Positions 37,221-45,388 of a stretch of 64,000 nt of DNA are shown here, one piece after another; within the stretch, counting starts at the first letter, position 1, and each line of letters opens with the position of its first letter. Under the pieces are notes generated by a model. That model was not told where the DNA came from. It saw only the letters and a list, made by a program, of their open reading frames with translations, and made no database searches. The position numbers and the translations under genes were made by a program. The DNA comes from Oleomonas cavernae (GTDB taxonomy: Bacteria; Pseudomonadota; Alphaproteobacteria; Zavarziniales; Zavarziniaceae): the NCBI RefSeq assembly GCF_003590945.1, contig NZ_QYUK01000011.1, positions 2,818,001 to 2,882,000 of the forward strand, given 5' to 3'.

Positions 37221-37591
37221 TGTTCGAACTCTCCAAGCAGTTTCGCTTCGAGGCGGCCCACACCCTGCACCGCGCGGTCGATGCCGAGCCCAGCCGGCGC
37301 ATTCACGGCCATTCCTACCGCGCCGAGGTGATCCTGCGCGGCCCGGCCGACCCGGTCACCGGCATGGTGATCGACTTAGGGCTGTTCGAGCGTTCGCTGG
37401 CGATGGTGCGCGATGCCCTGGACCACCGCCTGCTCGACGAATTGCCCGACCTGGGGCCGGCGACCATGGAGAACCTCTCGGCCTGGATCTGGCGCCGGCT
37501 GGCGGCCGATGCCCCGCAACTGGCCCGGGTCACGATCTACCGCGACTCCCTGGGCGATGCCTGCAGTTACTTCGGGCCCGATCATGGCTGA
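37220..37591 (+). CDS. queD: 6-carboxy-5,6,7,8-tetrahydropterin synthase
   Basis: The 123-residue protein has the zinc ligands of QueD: His in FEAAHTLHR and the pair in [12 protein letters not shown]. The catalytic DHRLLDELP and PTxENL-type segment ([12 protein letters not shown]) are present, with Glu in the C-terminal region. It acts on dihydroneopterin triphosphate. It overlaps queE by one base and queC by eight, so all three are translationally coupled. Confidence 0.95.
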   Translation: MFELSKQFRFEAAHTLHRAVDAEPSRRIHGHSYRAEVILRGPADPVTGMVIDLGLFERSLAMVRDALDHRLLDELPDLGPATMENLSAWIWRRLAADAPQLARVTIYRDSLGDACSYFGPDHG

Positions 37592-38282
37592 CGGCGGCGC
37601 CCTGGTGCTGTTTTCCGGCGGCCAGGATTCGGCCACCTGCCTGGCCTGGGCGCTGGACCGCTTCGAGCGGGTGGAGACGGTCGGCTTCGATTACGGCCAG
37701 CGCCACCGGGTCGAACTCGCCTGCCGCGCCACCCTGCGCGCGGGCCTTGGGCGGATGCGGCCCGACTGGGCAGCGAAGCTGGGCGACGACCACACCATCG
37801 GCCTGAGTGCCCTGGGCGAGGTCTCCAACACCGCGCTGACCCGTGACGTCGCCATCGAGATGACCCAGGGTGGCCTGCCCAACACCTTCGTGCCCGGCCG
37901 CAACATCGTCTTCCTGACCTTCGCCGCGGCGCTGGCCTATCGCCGGGGCCTGCGCCACATCGTCGGCGGCATGTGCGAGACCGATTTCTCGGGCTATCCC
38001 GATTGCCGCGACGACACGATCAAGGCCCTGCAAGTGGCCCTGAACTTAGGGATGGACAGCCGCTTCGTGCTGCACACGCCGCTGATGTGGATCGATAAGG
38101 CGCAGACCTGGGCCCTGGCCCGCTCCCTGGGCGGCGACGCGCTGGTCGACCTGATCGTCGAGGACAGCCACACCTGCTACCTGGGCACCCGCGAGATGCG
38201 CCACCCTTGGGGTTACGGCTGCGGCACCTGCCCGGCCTGCCTGCTGCGCGCCGAAGGCTTCCGGCGGTTCAAGTCGGCCTAG
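37584..38282 (+). CDS. queC: 7-cyano-7-deazaguanine (preQ0) synthase
   Basis: ATG 37584 lies inside the end of queD. The 232-residue enzyme starts with the ATP-pyrophosphatase P-loop [15 protein letters not shown]. It has GYPDCRDD and the C-terminal zinc cysteines in CYLGTRE...[17 protein letters not shown]. It makes preQ0 from carboxydeazaguanine, ammonia and ATP. It is the last gene of queEDC and is followed by repeat copy 4. Confidence 0.95.
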   Translation: MADGGALVLFSGGQDSATCLAWALDRFERVETVGFDYGQRHRVELACRATLRAGLGRMRPDWAAKLGDDHTIGLSALGEVSNTALTRDVAIEMTQGGLPNTFVPGRNIVFLTFAAALAYRRGLRHIVGGMCETDFSGYPDCRDDTIKALQVALNLGMDSRFVLHTPLMWIDKAQTWALARSLGGDALVDLIVEDSHTCYLGTREMRHPWGYGCGTCPACLLRAEGFRRFKSA

Positions 38283-38338
38283 CGGATAGAATGTTACCGA
38301 TGGCCCCCTGTTTGTGAGCCTGTGGATCTCACCCCCAT

Positions 38339-38418
38339 CGTCATCCCGGCGGAGGCCGGGATCCATTCCGGGGCAGCGCGCGACGTCGCAATGGATTCCG
38401 GCCTTCGCCGGAATGACG
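38339..38418. repeat. Dispersed REP-like inverted repeat, copy 4
   Basis: CGTCATCCCGGCGGAGGCCG at the left end is matched by CGGCCTTCGCCGGAATGACG at the right with a few mismatches. The element is 80 bp and lies between queC and the convergent SDR gene. Confidence 0.85.
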
Positions 38419-38465
38419 CGATAATCCTGGTGCCTTCACGGGGACAGGGCGTCAGAGCCCGTCCA

Positions 38466-39215
38466 CTAGAAATGGGCGAGGTAGCCGCCGTCGACCGCCA
38501 GGGTCTGGCCGGTGACATAGGAGGCACTGGGGCTGGCGAAGAACACCACGGCGCCGGCGATCTCGTGCGGGGCGCCCCAGCGCGCCAGTGAGGTGCGCCG
38601 GGCGAGCCAGGCGCCCACTTCCTTATCGGCGACCATCTCGGCATTCGCCTGCGTGGCGAAATAGCCCGGCGCCACCGCGTTGACGGTGATGCCCCGCACG
38701 CCCAGTTCCGCGGCCAGCGCCCGGGTCAGGGCGTCCAGCCCGCCCTTGGCCGCGGTATAGGCGGGATCGCCGGAACGGGCGATCGGCCCGGCGATCGAGG
38801 TGATGTTGATGATGCGCCCGCCCGCCGGCATCAGCGCCGCCGCCCGCCGCGCCAGATGCAGGGGCGCCACCAGCGAGACCTCGAGCAGGTCGCGCACGGC
38901 GGCCAGGTCGATCGCGTCGAGACCCCGGCGATCACGCCTGGCGGCATTGTTCACCAGGATGTCGAGCCGGCCGTGGCGGGCGCGGACATCCTCGATCGCG
39001 GCATCGACCGCCGCCGCATCTGTCAGGTCGAAGACGAGCGGCGAAGCCTCCCCGTCGGCCGCGCGAATCAGCTCGACCGCCGCACCCACCGTCGCCCCGT
39101 CCCGGCCATGCACCAGAACATGGGCCCCGGCAGCGGCCAGCGCCTTGGCGATTTCCAGGCCCAGCCCCCGGGCAGCACCGGTGACCAGCGCCACCTTGTC
39201 GTCGAGATCAAACAT
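38466..39215 (-). CDS. Short-chain dehydrogenase/reductase
   Basis: The 249-residue SDR shows the cofactor motif VTGAARGLGLEIAKAL, the structural NNAA, the active-site Ser in ITSIAGP and the YTAAK catalytic pair. The C-terminus ends VTGQTLAVDGGYLAHF, as in classical SDRs. An acidic residue after the second strand is not evident (HGRDGAT), which suggests NADP(H). The substrate is unknown. Confidence 0.88.
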   Translation of the reverse strand: MFDLDDKVALVTGAARGLGLEIAKALAAAGAHVLVHGRDGATVGAAVELIRAADGEASPLVFDLTDAAAVDAAIEDVRARHGRLDILVNNAARRDRRGLDAIDLAAVRDLLEVSLVAPLHLARRAAALMPAGGRIINITSIAGPIARSGDPAYTAAKGGLDALTRALAAELGVRGITVNAVAPGYFATQANAEMVADKEVGAWLARRTSLARWGAPHEIAGAVVFFASPSASYVTGQTLAVDGGYLAHF

Positions 39216-39282
39216 GGGCCGCAGTCTAGCGCGGGAAACTGTCCAGGAAAGGCGGCAGTGGCCGCTTGAGCGGGAACCGACA

Positions 39283-39312
39283 GACGGGCCGGCGGAAAAT
39301 TGCCGGCCCGTC
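39283..39312 (-). terminator. Strong GC hairpin downstream of the GST gene
   Basis: GACGGGCCGGC and GCCGGCCCGTC pair perfectly around GGAAAATT, 16 bp past the GST stop codon. No T-run follows on the minus strand, so it may act as an intrinsic-like or processing hairpin. Confidence 0.55.
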
Positions 39313-39327
39313 CGCGGTTGCCACGAT

Positions 39328-39948
39328 TCAGGCCGCGCGCCTGGCCCGCTCGCTCATCTCCTCGGCCATGGCCTGGGCAACCGCGGGCCGCGCCAGGTGG
39401 GCCTGGTAATAGGCATTGATGTTGGGCCAGCGCGCAATGTCGGTGCCGATGAAGCGGAACCAGTTCAACAGGGTGACAAAATACGCATCCGCCACCGTGA
39501 ATCCGTCGGCAACCAGATAGGCGCGCTCGCCCAGCCGGCGCGACAGGTAGTCGAGGGTCGGCTCCAACGCCGCCATCGCCGCGGCCTTGGTCGGCTCTGC
39601 CGCCGTGCCCGAGAAGATCGGCTGGAACAGGCGCTTGTGCACCTCGGTCGAGAGATAGTTGAGCGTGTCGATCAGCAGGTAGCGCTCGGTCGTGCCCCAG
39701 GCCGGCGCCAGGCCCAGTTCGGGCTTCTGGTCCGCCAGGTATTGCAGCACCGACGGGCCTTCGTTCAGCACCTGGCCCGAGGCCAGCACCAGGGCCGGGA
39801 CATAGCCGTTGGGCGCGATCTCGCGGTAGTCGCGGCCATCGGCGGTCTTGGCCCCTTCGACGTAATGCACGGTGACCGGCAGGCCGGCTTCGAGCGCGGT
39901 GATGTGCGAGGCCAGCGAACAGGCCATCGGCGAAGCGTAAAGTTCCAT
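39328..39948 (-). CDS. Glutathione S-transferase
   Basis: ATG 39948 follows GGGAGGG. The 206-residue protein has an N-terminal thioredoxin fold starting MELYASPMACSLASHITALE, of the bacterial beta class with the Cys/Ser active-site region at residues 10-11. NEGPSVLQYLADQ is the glutathione-binding ES-type segment, and a helical C-domain has VADGFTVADAYFVTLLNW. It diverges from a TetR gene, which probably controls it. Confidence 0.88.
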   Translation of the reverse strand: MELYASPMACSLASHITALEAGLPVTVHYVEGAKTADGRDYREIAPNGYVPALVLASGQVLNEGPSVLQYLADQKPELGLAPAWGTTERYLLIDTLNYLSTEVHKRLFQPIFSGTAAEPTKAAAMAALEPTLDYLSRRLGERAYLVADGFTVADAYFVTLLNWFRFIGTDIARWPNINAYYQAHLARPAVAQAMAEEMSERARRAA

Positions 39949-39964
39949 GACACCCTCCCAGGTT

Positions 39965-40033
39965 TTATGCGATACAGTACAGAAATAGACGAAAGGCGGC
40001 GTGTCAACGGATATTATGCGGAACAGTACAGAA
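39965..40033. promoter_or_regulatory. Direct-repeat operator candidate between GST and TetR genes
   Basis: The 20-bp sequence TTATGCGNNACAGTACAGAA occurs at 39965-39984 and again at 40014-40033, spaced 49 bp. The first copy is just upstream of the GST start; the second overlaps the start of the TetR gene. The pair probably binds the TetR protein and would give both GST control and autoregulation. The repeats are seen; the function is inferred. Confidence 0.6.
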
Positions 40034-40636
40034 TCAACGAAGCGCGCGCCCGGGCGCCCCCGCGGCTTCGACAAGGCCGAGATCCTGAACCGTGTGCGCC
40101 GCGTCTTCATGATGAGCGGCTTCTCCGCCACCTCGCTCGACGACCTGGCCGCCGCGACCGGGCTCAACCGCCCCAGCCTCTATGCCGCCTTCGGCAACAA
40201 GGAACAGCTCTACCTCGCTGCCCTGCGCGATTACGGGACGCAGGCGGCCGCGGCGATCGACGCGGTCCTGGGCGCCGGCACGGGGCCGATCGCCGAGCGG
40301 CTGGGCCTGCTTTACGCACTGGCGATCGACGCCTATTGCACGCCGCACCCGGCGACCGGCTGCATGATCATCGGCACCGCCGCGGTCGAAGCCCCCACCC
40401 GCCCGGCGATCGCCGCCGCGGCCGCCGAGATCCTGGGCAGTTTCGAGGCCGCCCTGGCCGGCGCCTTCACCCGGGCAGTGGCGGCGGGCGAACTCTCGGC
40501 CGAGCCCTCGCCCGCGATCCGCGCCCGCTTAGGGAGCGCCATGTTCGACACCCTGGCGATCCGTGCCCGCTTAGGGAGCCCACCCGACGAGCTCAAGGCC
40601 TTCGCCCGCTCGATCGTGCCGATGATCTGCCGCTAG
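40001..40636 (+). CDS. TetR-family regulator
   Basis: GTG 40001 has AAAGGCGG just upstream; ATG 40016 is an alternative. The 211-residue protein has a TetR helix-turn-helix at about residues 25-70 (FMMSGFSATSLDDLAAATGLNRPSLYAAFGNKEQLY). The C-terminal ligand domain contains CMIIGTAAVEAP, a pattern of the AcrR/YbiH-like branch. It is divergent from the GST gene. Confidence 0.88.
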   Translation: MSTDIMRNSTESTKRAPGRPRGFDKAEILNRVRRVFMMSGFSATSLDDLAAATGLNRPSLYAAFGNKEQLYLAALRDYGTQAAAAIDAVLGAGTGPIAERLGLLYALAIDAYCTPHPATGCMIIGTAAVEAPTRPAIAAAAAEILGSFEAALAGAFTRAVAAGELSAEPSPAIRARLGSAMFDTLAIRARLGSPPDELKAFARSIVPMICR

Positions 40637-40652
40637 ACGTAGCCACAACAGT

Positions 40653-40678
40653 GGATCCCGGCCTTCGCCGGGATGACG
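40653..40678. repeat. Half copy of the dispersed REP-like repeat
   Basis: GGATCCCGGCCTTCGCCGGG followed by ATGACG matches the right end of copies 2 and 4. No left end is found nearby, so only half of the element is present, 16 bp after the TetR stop codon. Confidence 0.75.
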
Positions 40679-40725
40679 AGGTAAGTTATGTCTGCCTCTC
40701 AGGCGAAGAACCGGTTGTCCGGGCA

Positions 40726-42105
40726 TCATCGGCGAGAGGCGAGCAATCCCAGTTCCTGCCACAGCCAGGTGAAATCGTAGTCGGCCAGCGGCTCCCCCTT
40801 GGGGTGCGCTGCCGACTGGTTCTCGAGATACTTGAGCCACGCCACGACGCGCTCGCGCCCCTCGGCCGTCTGCACTGCCTCGCGTGGCGCCTCATTGCCG
40901 ATCATCGCGACCGGCTGGTCCATCACGCTCCGGTAGTGCGCATCCAGCGTTTGCCAGATGATCTCCCGCTCGGCCTCGGGCGAGAGGCCGGTTGTCACTG
41001 GCCGGCCGGGCGATGCCGGGTCCGGTACGTCGGGCGCGGTCACTGCCTGTCCCAGCAGGCCAGGCAATGCCTGTTCGAGCATCAGCCGCCCGGCATCGCT
41101 GCGCCGTATGGAATTGACGCGCAGGGTCAGGGTTTGCCCTGTCAGTTCGATGCTGCCGTGCAGGGTGGCCCCACTATCGTTCAGCGAAAGATATCGAACC
41201 CCTTGGATCGCGGGGGAAGGCACTGGGCCGACATCGAACCAGTCCCAGATCTGGTCGCCCGCGGGCTGGAGCCCAGGCAGGTCGTCGAGCCGATCGCCAA
41301 TCTCGACTACCGACACTCCCTCAGCCAGGGGAAAGCGCACGATGGTAAATTCCAGCGGATCGCCATCGGTATTGCTCAGTTGCGGCTCGGCATCGCCCAG
41401 CACTTTGTCGAGCAGGGCACCCAACCAGATATTGGTAAACAGCGATGCCGCAGCGGCGAGCGACGCATCACCCGACAGCAGTTCGCCAAGCGCGGCCGAT
41501 TGGGGTGCCACGCCCTCCTCCTCGGCCAGATTCTTGATGTATTCCTGTGCTTGGCGCCTTAGCTGGGCCAGCGCATCCAGAACCTCCGTCGCCGTTCGAT
41601 GTTCGAACCGAAGGGCACCGCCGCCCATGATCGTTTTGCCACCGACCGTCACCAAGCGGGCCGCGAGTCGATCCCATTGACGCATGGCCTTGGTTGCCGA
41701 GACTTCGGAAACGCGTACCGGCTCGCCGCCGCGTACCAGATCGCGGGCGAGGAAGGATTGACCGGGCAGGATGTCGCTGACTTCATAGAGGCTCATCACC
41801 GAGCGGCGCAAGGCGGCGAGATAGTCGCGGATGCGCGCGGTCTCCTTCCAGCCGCGGCGTTTGAGATAATCGTCGACGATGTTGGCACCGTCGTCGAACT
41901 CGACGGTCAGAAAATCCTCGAAGGCGCAGCCCCAGAGAGTCGCGACGAAATGCTCGCCGACAAGCTCGGGAAGCTCCTCGAAATCGACCTCGTTTTCGGC
42001 GCAGGCATCACCGAGATGCCGCTCGAGCGCCTCGGCCAGCGCTTCGCGCCACTCCTCTCGCTGGGCCCATTTGATGATGCCGCCGAGCAGATGGCCTCCA
42101 GCCAT
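40726..42105 (-). CDS. Hypothetical protein with MbcA/ParS-like C-terminal domain
   Basis: I do not recognise the whole 459-residue protein. It is soluble and acidic. Residues about 395-440 (HYRSVMDQPVAMIGNEAPREAVQTAEGRERVVAWLKYLE) resemble the toxin-binding domain of Xre/MbcA/ParS antitoxins and similar tails of SEC-C-type proteins. The end YDFTWLWQELGL is also typical of that group. No helix-turn-helix or RES-domain toxin is found nearby, so an antitoxin role is not supported. Confidence 0.6.
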   Translation of the reverse strand: MAGGHLLGGIIKWAQREEWREALAEALERHLGDACAENEVDFEELPELVGEHFVATLWGCAFEDFLTVEFDDGANIVDDYLKRRGWKETARIRDYLAALRRSVMSLYEVSDILPGQSFLARDLVRGGEPVRVSEVSATKAMRQWDRLAARLVTVGGKTIMGGGALRFEHRTATEVLDALAQLRRQAQEYIKNLAEEEGVAPQSAALGELLSGDASLAAAASLFTNIWLGALLDKVLGDAEPQLSNTDGDPLEFTIVRFPLAEGVSVVEIGDRLDDLPGLQPAGDQIWDWFDVGPVPSPAIQGVRYLSLNDSGATLHGSIELTGQTLTLRVNSIRRSDAGRLMLEQALPGLLGQAVTAPDVPDPASPGRPVTTGLSPEAEREIIWQTLDAHYRSVMDQPVAMIGNEAPREAVQTAEGRERVVAWLKYLENQSAAHPKGEPLADYDFTWLWQELGLLASRR

Positions 42106-42187
42106 GGTTCACCGTGCAGAATCGAAAAATCCCTGAGAGTTCGGAAGTTAAGCGCCTGCCCGCGGCAGGCCAAGCCTTTCCCACCCT

Positions 42188-43507
42188 TCAAGCGAAAAAG
42201 CGGTTATCCGGCCGCGGCAACCCTAAGTTCTCGCGCAGGGTCTTGCCCTCGTACGCCCGGCGGAACAGGCCGCGGCGCTGCAACTCGGGCACCACCTTGT
42301 CGACGAAATCGTCCAGGCCCTCGGGGACATAGGGGAACATGATGTTGAAGCCGTCGCTGGCCTCGGTTTCCAGCCATTCGGCCATTTCGTCGGCGATCGT
42401 CTGGGGCGTGCCGACGAAGGCGAGGCCGGCGTAACCGCCCAGGCGCTGGGCCAGTTGACGCACCGTGAGGTTGTCGCGCCGGGCCAGGGCGATCACCCGT
42501 TCCTGGGCGCTGCGGCTCTGGTTGGTCAGGGGGATTTCGGGCAGCGGGGCGTCGGGATCGAAGCCCGAGGCATCGTGGCCCAGCCAGACCGAGAGCGAGG
42601 CGATGGCGCTTTCGTAATGCACCAGGCTGTCGAGATGGGCGCGCTTGGCCCGGGCCTGTTCGACCGTATCGCCCACCACCACGAAGGCGGCCGGCAGGAT
42701 CTTCATGTGGTCGCGGTCGCGGCCCAGTCTTTCCATCCGCCCCTTCACGTCGGCGTAGAAGCGCTGGCCTTCGCTCAAATTCGGCGCCGCACCGAAGATG
42801 ACCTCGGCGGTTTCGGCGGCCAGTTGCCGGCCCGCCTCCGACGCGCCGGCCTGCACGATCACCGGCCAGCCCTGGACCGGCCGGGCGATGTTCAGCGGGC
42901 CCCGCACCGACAGGTACTTGCCCTTGTGGTCGAGGACATGCAGCTTGGCGGGATCGAAATAGATGCCGCCGTCGACATCGCGGATGAAGGCATCGTCGGC
43001 CCAGCTATCCCACAGGCCGGTGACGACGTCATAGAACTCCCGCGCCCGGACATAGCGCTCGTCATGTTCCATGTGCTCGTCGTGGCCGAAATTCGCCGCC
43101 GCGTCGGGGTTCGACGTGGTGACGATGTTCCAGCCGGCGCGCCCGCCGCTGATATGATCCAGCGACGAGAATTTCCGCGCCACGTGATAAGGCAGGTCGT
43201 AGGTGGTGGAACCGGTGGCGATCAGGCCCAGGTGCTGCGTCACCGTGGCCAGCGCCGGCAGCAGGGTGAGCGGATCGAAGGAGGTCACCGTGTGGCTGCG
43301 CTTCAGGGCGTCGATCGGCATGTTCAGCACGGCCAGGTGATCGGCCATGAAGAAGGCGTCGAAGCGCCCGCGCTCCAGGGTCTGGGCCAGGCGCTTGAGA
43401 TGCTCGAAGTTGAAATTGGCGTCCGGCCAGGCGCCCGGATAGCGCCAGGCGCCGGTGTGGATGGTGGTCGGGCGCATGAAGGCGCCCAAGCGTAATTGAC
43501 GCGCCAT
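42188..43507 (-). CDS. NtaA/SnaA/DmoA-type FMN-dependent monooxygenase
   Basis: The start is ATG 43507 with GAGG upstream. The 439-residue protein is a luciferase-like flavin monooxygenase of the NtaA/DmoA group: AWRYPGAWPDANFNFEHLKRLAQTLERGRFDAFFMADH at the N-terminus, GRAGWNIVTTSNPDAAANFG in the middle, and PVIVQAGASEAGRQLAAETAE. Relatives oxidise nitrilotriacetate, sulfonates or dimethyl sulfide using reduced FMN from a partner reductase. No flavin reductase lies next to it. Confidence 0.9.
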   Translation of the reverse strand: MARQLRLGAFMRPTTIHTGAWRYPGAWPDANFNFEHLKRLAQTLERGRFDAFFMADHLAVLNMPIDALKRSHTVTSFDPLTLLPALATVTQHLGLIATGSTTYDLPYHVARKFSSLDHISGGRAGWNIVTTSNPDAAANFGHDEHMEHDERYVRAREFYDVVTGLWDSWADDAFIRDVDGGIYFDPAKLHVLDHKGKYLSVRGPLNIARPVQGWPVIVQAGASEAGRQLAAETAEVIFGAAPNLSEGQRFYADVKGRMERLGRDRDHMKILPAAFVVVGDTVEQARAKRAHLDSLVHYESAIASLSVWLGHDASGFDPDAPLPEIPLTNQSRSAQERVIALARRDNLTVRQLAQRLGGYAGLAFVGTPQTIADEMAEWLETEASDGFNIMFPYVPEGLDDFVDKVVPELQRRGLFRRAYEGKTLRENLGLPRPDNRFFA

Positions 43508-43760
43508 AACTGTACTACCTCGCGTACCCCAGGACGAGATGGCAGCGTGGCCACCTCCGCCAACAACGGTCAAGCGCGCGCGGACGCATGACCGACCGCC
43601 GGATTTGGTATGGGCGGCAGAAGATGCGACAGGACGCCGCACCCCAAAGGCGTTATGCTCGGTCCCGGCGGGTCGCGGCTCTCTCGTGGCTGGCGGTCGT
43701 ACTGGGCTTACCGCCACGACTGGCCCGTGCCCCCGTAACCTTGTTCGGGAGGACGAAGTC

Positions 43761-44627
43761 ATGACCATCCGAAATCCGGTCGAGTGGGGGGCGGATCTGT
43801 TTACCCAGACGTCGCGTGCCGTCGGCTCGGCGAGTCACGCCATCTATCACGACGAGGAAGACGCGAACCTGGCCGCCCCGGCGATCCGGAAAATCGGTCT
43901 CGCCGATCTGCGCGACGCCTTGCGCAAGGGCTTTGCGGATTTCGGCGCCTACCGCACCGATGTCATCTTTCTGTGCGTCGTCTACCCCATCATCGGCCTG
44001 GTCCTGGGCCGGGCGGCGGTGACGCAGAACATGCTGCCGCTGGTCTTCCCCCTGGCCTCGGGCTTCGCCCTGATCGGCCCCCTGGCCGGCGTCGGCCTCT
44101 ATGAAATGAGCCGGCAACGCGAACACGGCGCCACGGTGAACTGGCTCCAGGCCTTCGCCGTGCTGCGCTCGCCATCCTTTGCCGCGATCGCCCTCCTGGG
44201 CGCGACACTCGTGGCGCTGTTTGCCCTGTGGCTGTACCTGGCCCAGGTGATCTACGACCAGACCCTGGGGCCGCTGCCGCCCGTGTCGATCGAAGCCTTT
44301 ATCAGCGCCCTGCTCACCACCAGCGCCGGCTGGACCATGATCGGCGTGGGCACCGGGGTGGGCTTTGTGTTCGCCGTGGTCGTGCTGGCGATCAGCGTGG
44401 TCTCGTTCCCCATGCTGCTGGAGCGCAAGGTCCGGGCCGACACGGCCGCCTGGACCTCGATCCGGGCCGTGGCCGCGAACCCTGTGCCGATGGCGGCCTG
44501 GGGCCTGATCGTCGCCGGCAGCCTCGTGCTGGGCTCGATCCCCGTGTTCATCGGCCTGGTCGTCGTCCTGCCCGTGCTGGGCCATGCCACCTGGCACCTC
44601 TACCGCAAGGTGCTGGAACCGCTCTGA
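43761..44627 (+). CDS. DUF2189 integral membrane protein
   Basis: The start is ATG 43761 (GGAGGACG upstream). The 288-residue protein has about six membrane helices and the DUF2189 features RKIGLADLRDALRKGFADF near the N-terminus, FALIGPLAGVGLYEMSR and VVSFPMLLERKV. Family members are inner-membrane proteins of unknown function, some annotated as cytochrome c oxidase-related in older databases. It diverges from the monooxygenase gene. Confidence 0.85.
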   Translation: MTIRNPVEWGADLFTQTSRAVGSASHAIYHDEEDANLAAPAIRKIGLADLRDALRKGFADFGAYRTDVIFLCVVYPIIGLVLGRAAVTQNMLPLVFPLASGFALIGPLAGVGLYEMSRQREHGATVNWLQAFAVLRSPSFAAIALLGATLVALFALWLYLAQVIYDQTLGPLPPVSIEAFISALLTTSAGWTMIGVGTGVGFVFAVVVLAISVVSFPMLLERKVRADTAAWTSIRAVAANPVPMAAWGLIVAGSLVLGSIPVFIGLVVVLPVLGHATWHLYRKVLEPL

Positions 44628-44629
44628 AG

Positions 44630-45115
44630 CTATCGGGCCGCGATGGCGGCGATATAGAGCGCACTGGCGGCAAGGCACGCCGCCGTGCGCACATGGTTCC
44701 ACAAAGTCCAGTCCTGCAGGTAGCGCGCCCAGACGGGTGCGGCCTGGGCACTGGCCGGATCGACGGCGTCGAGCGCATTGTTGAGCGGCACGTTGAAGAT
44801 CACCGTGCATACGAACATGCCCAGGACATAGACGACCCCGGCGGCGAGCATCAGTGCTGTGCCGGGCTCGCCCCAGCGAAACAGCGCCAGGACCGCGAGC
44901 GCCAGGCTGACCAGCGTCGTGCCGAAGAAGAACGGCATGAACAGCGAGCGCTGGATCACCGCGTTGATCGCGTTCATGGCCGAAATGCCGGGCGCCTGCC
45001 CGATCTGCCCCAGTGCCGTCATGATGAAGGTCGAGAAGGCGAAATAGAGCCCGGCCAGCAGGCCGCAGCCCAGGGCGGAAAACCACAGCAGGGTCGTGAT
45101 GATGGACTGGGTCAC
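44630..45115 (-). CDS. DUF1772 (anthrone oxygenase-like) membrane protein
   Basis: GTG 45115 is chosen because GGAGGG lies about 8 bp upstream. The 161-residue protein has four membrane helices. LLAGLYFAFSTFIMTALG near the start and FNVPLNNALDAVDP in the third loop are the DUF1772 marks. It is convergent with the DUF2189 gene, with only 2 bp between the stop codons. The reaction is unknown. Confidence 0.85.
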   Translation of the reverse strand: MTQSIITTLLWFSALGCGLLAGLYFAFSTFIMTALGQIGQAPGISAMNAINAVIQRSLFMPFFFGTTLVSLALAVLALFRWGEPGTALMLAAGVVYVLGMFVCTVIFNVPLNNALDAVDPASAQAAPVWARYLQDWTLWNHVRTAACLAASALYIAAIAAR

Positions 45116-45303
45116 GGTCAGGCCCTCCAAGCGCCGCTCTAGTCGGTGCCGCCGTTGATCGGAACGGTCGTGGCAGCCACCACGAGACTATCTCGTATAG
45201 GCCATGCGATCACCACCCTGGCGCCCCCGGAGGCACGGAACCCTGCGCAAGCGCATGCTGCCGACGAACCTGTCGGCGCTGGCCTGAGGCCGCTCGTGCA
45301 TTT

Positions 45304-45319
45304 AATTCATCAATGAATT
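45304..45319. promoter_or_regulatory. Palindromic operator candidate upstream of the aldo/keto reductase
   Basis: AATTCAT and ATGAATT form a perfect inverted repeat separated by CA, 70 bp upstream of the reductase start, in an AT-rich spot of an otherwise GC-rich gap (45116-45388). No regulator gene is adjacent; that gap holds no convincing gene. Confidence 0.45.
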
Positions 45320-45388
45320 GTCTCCGCACAGTCTAGTCATGAGCCTGCCCGCCTCCACCTTGTGGTGATCGCAGACGGGAGCACGACC

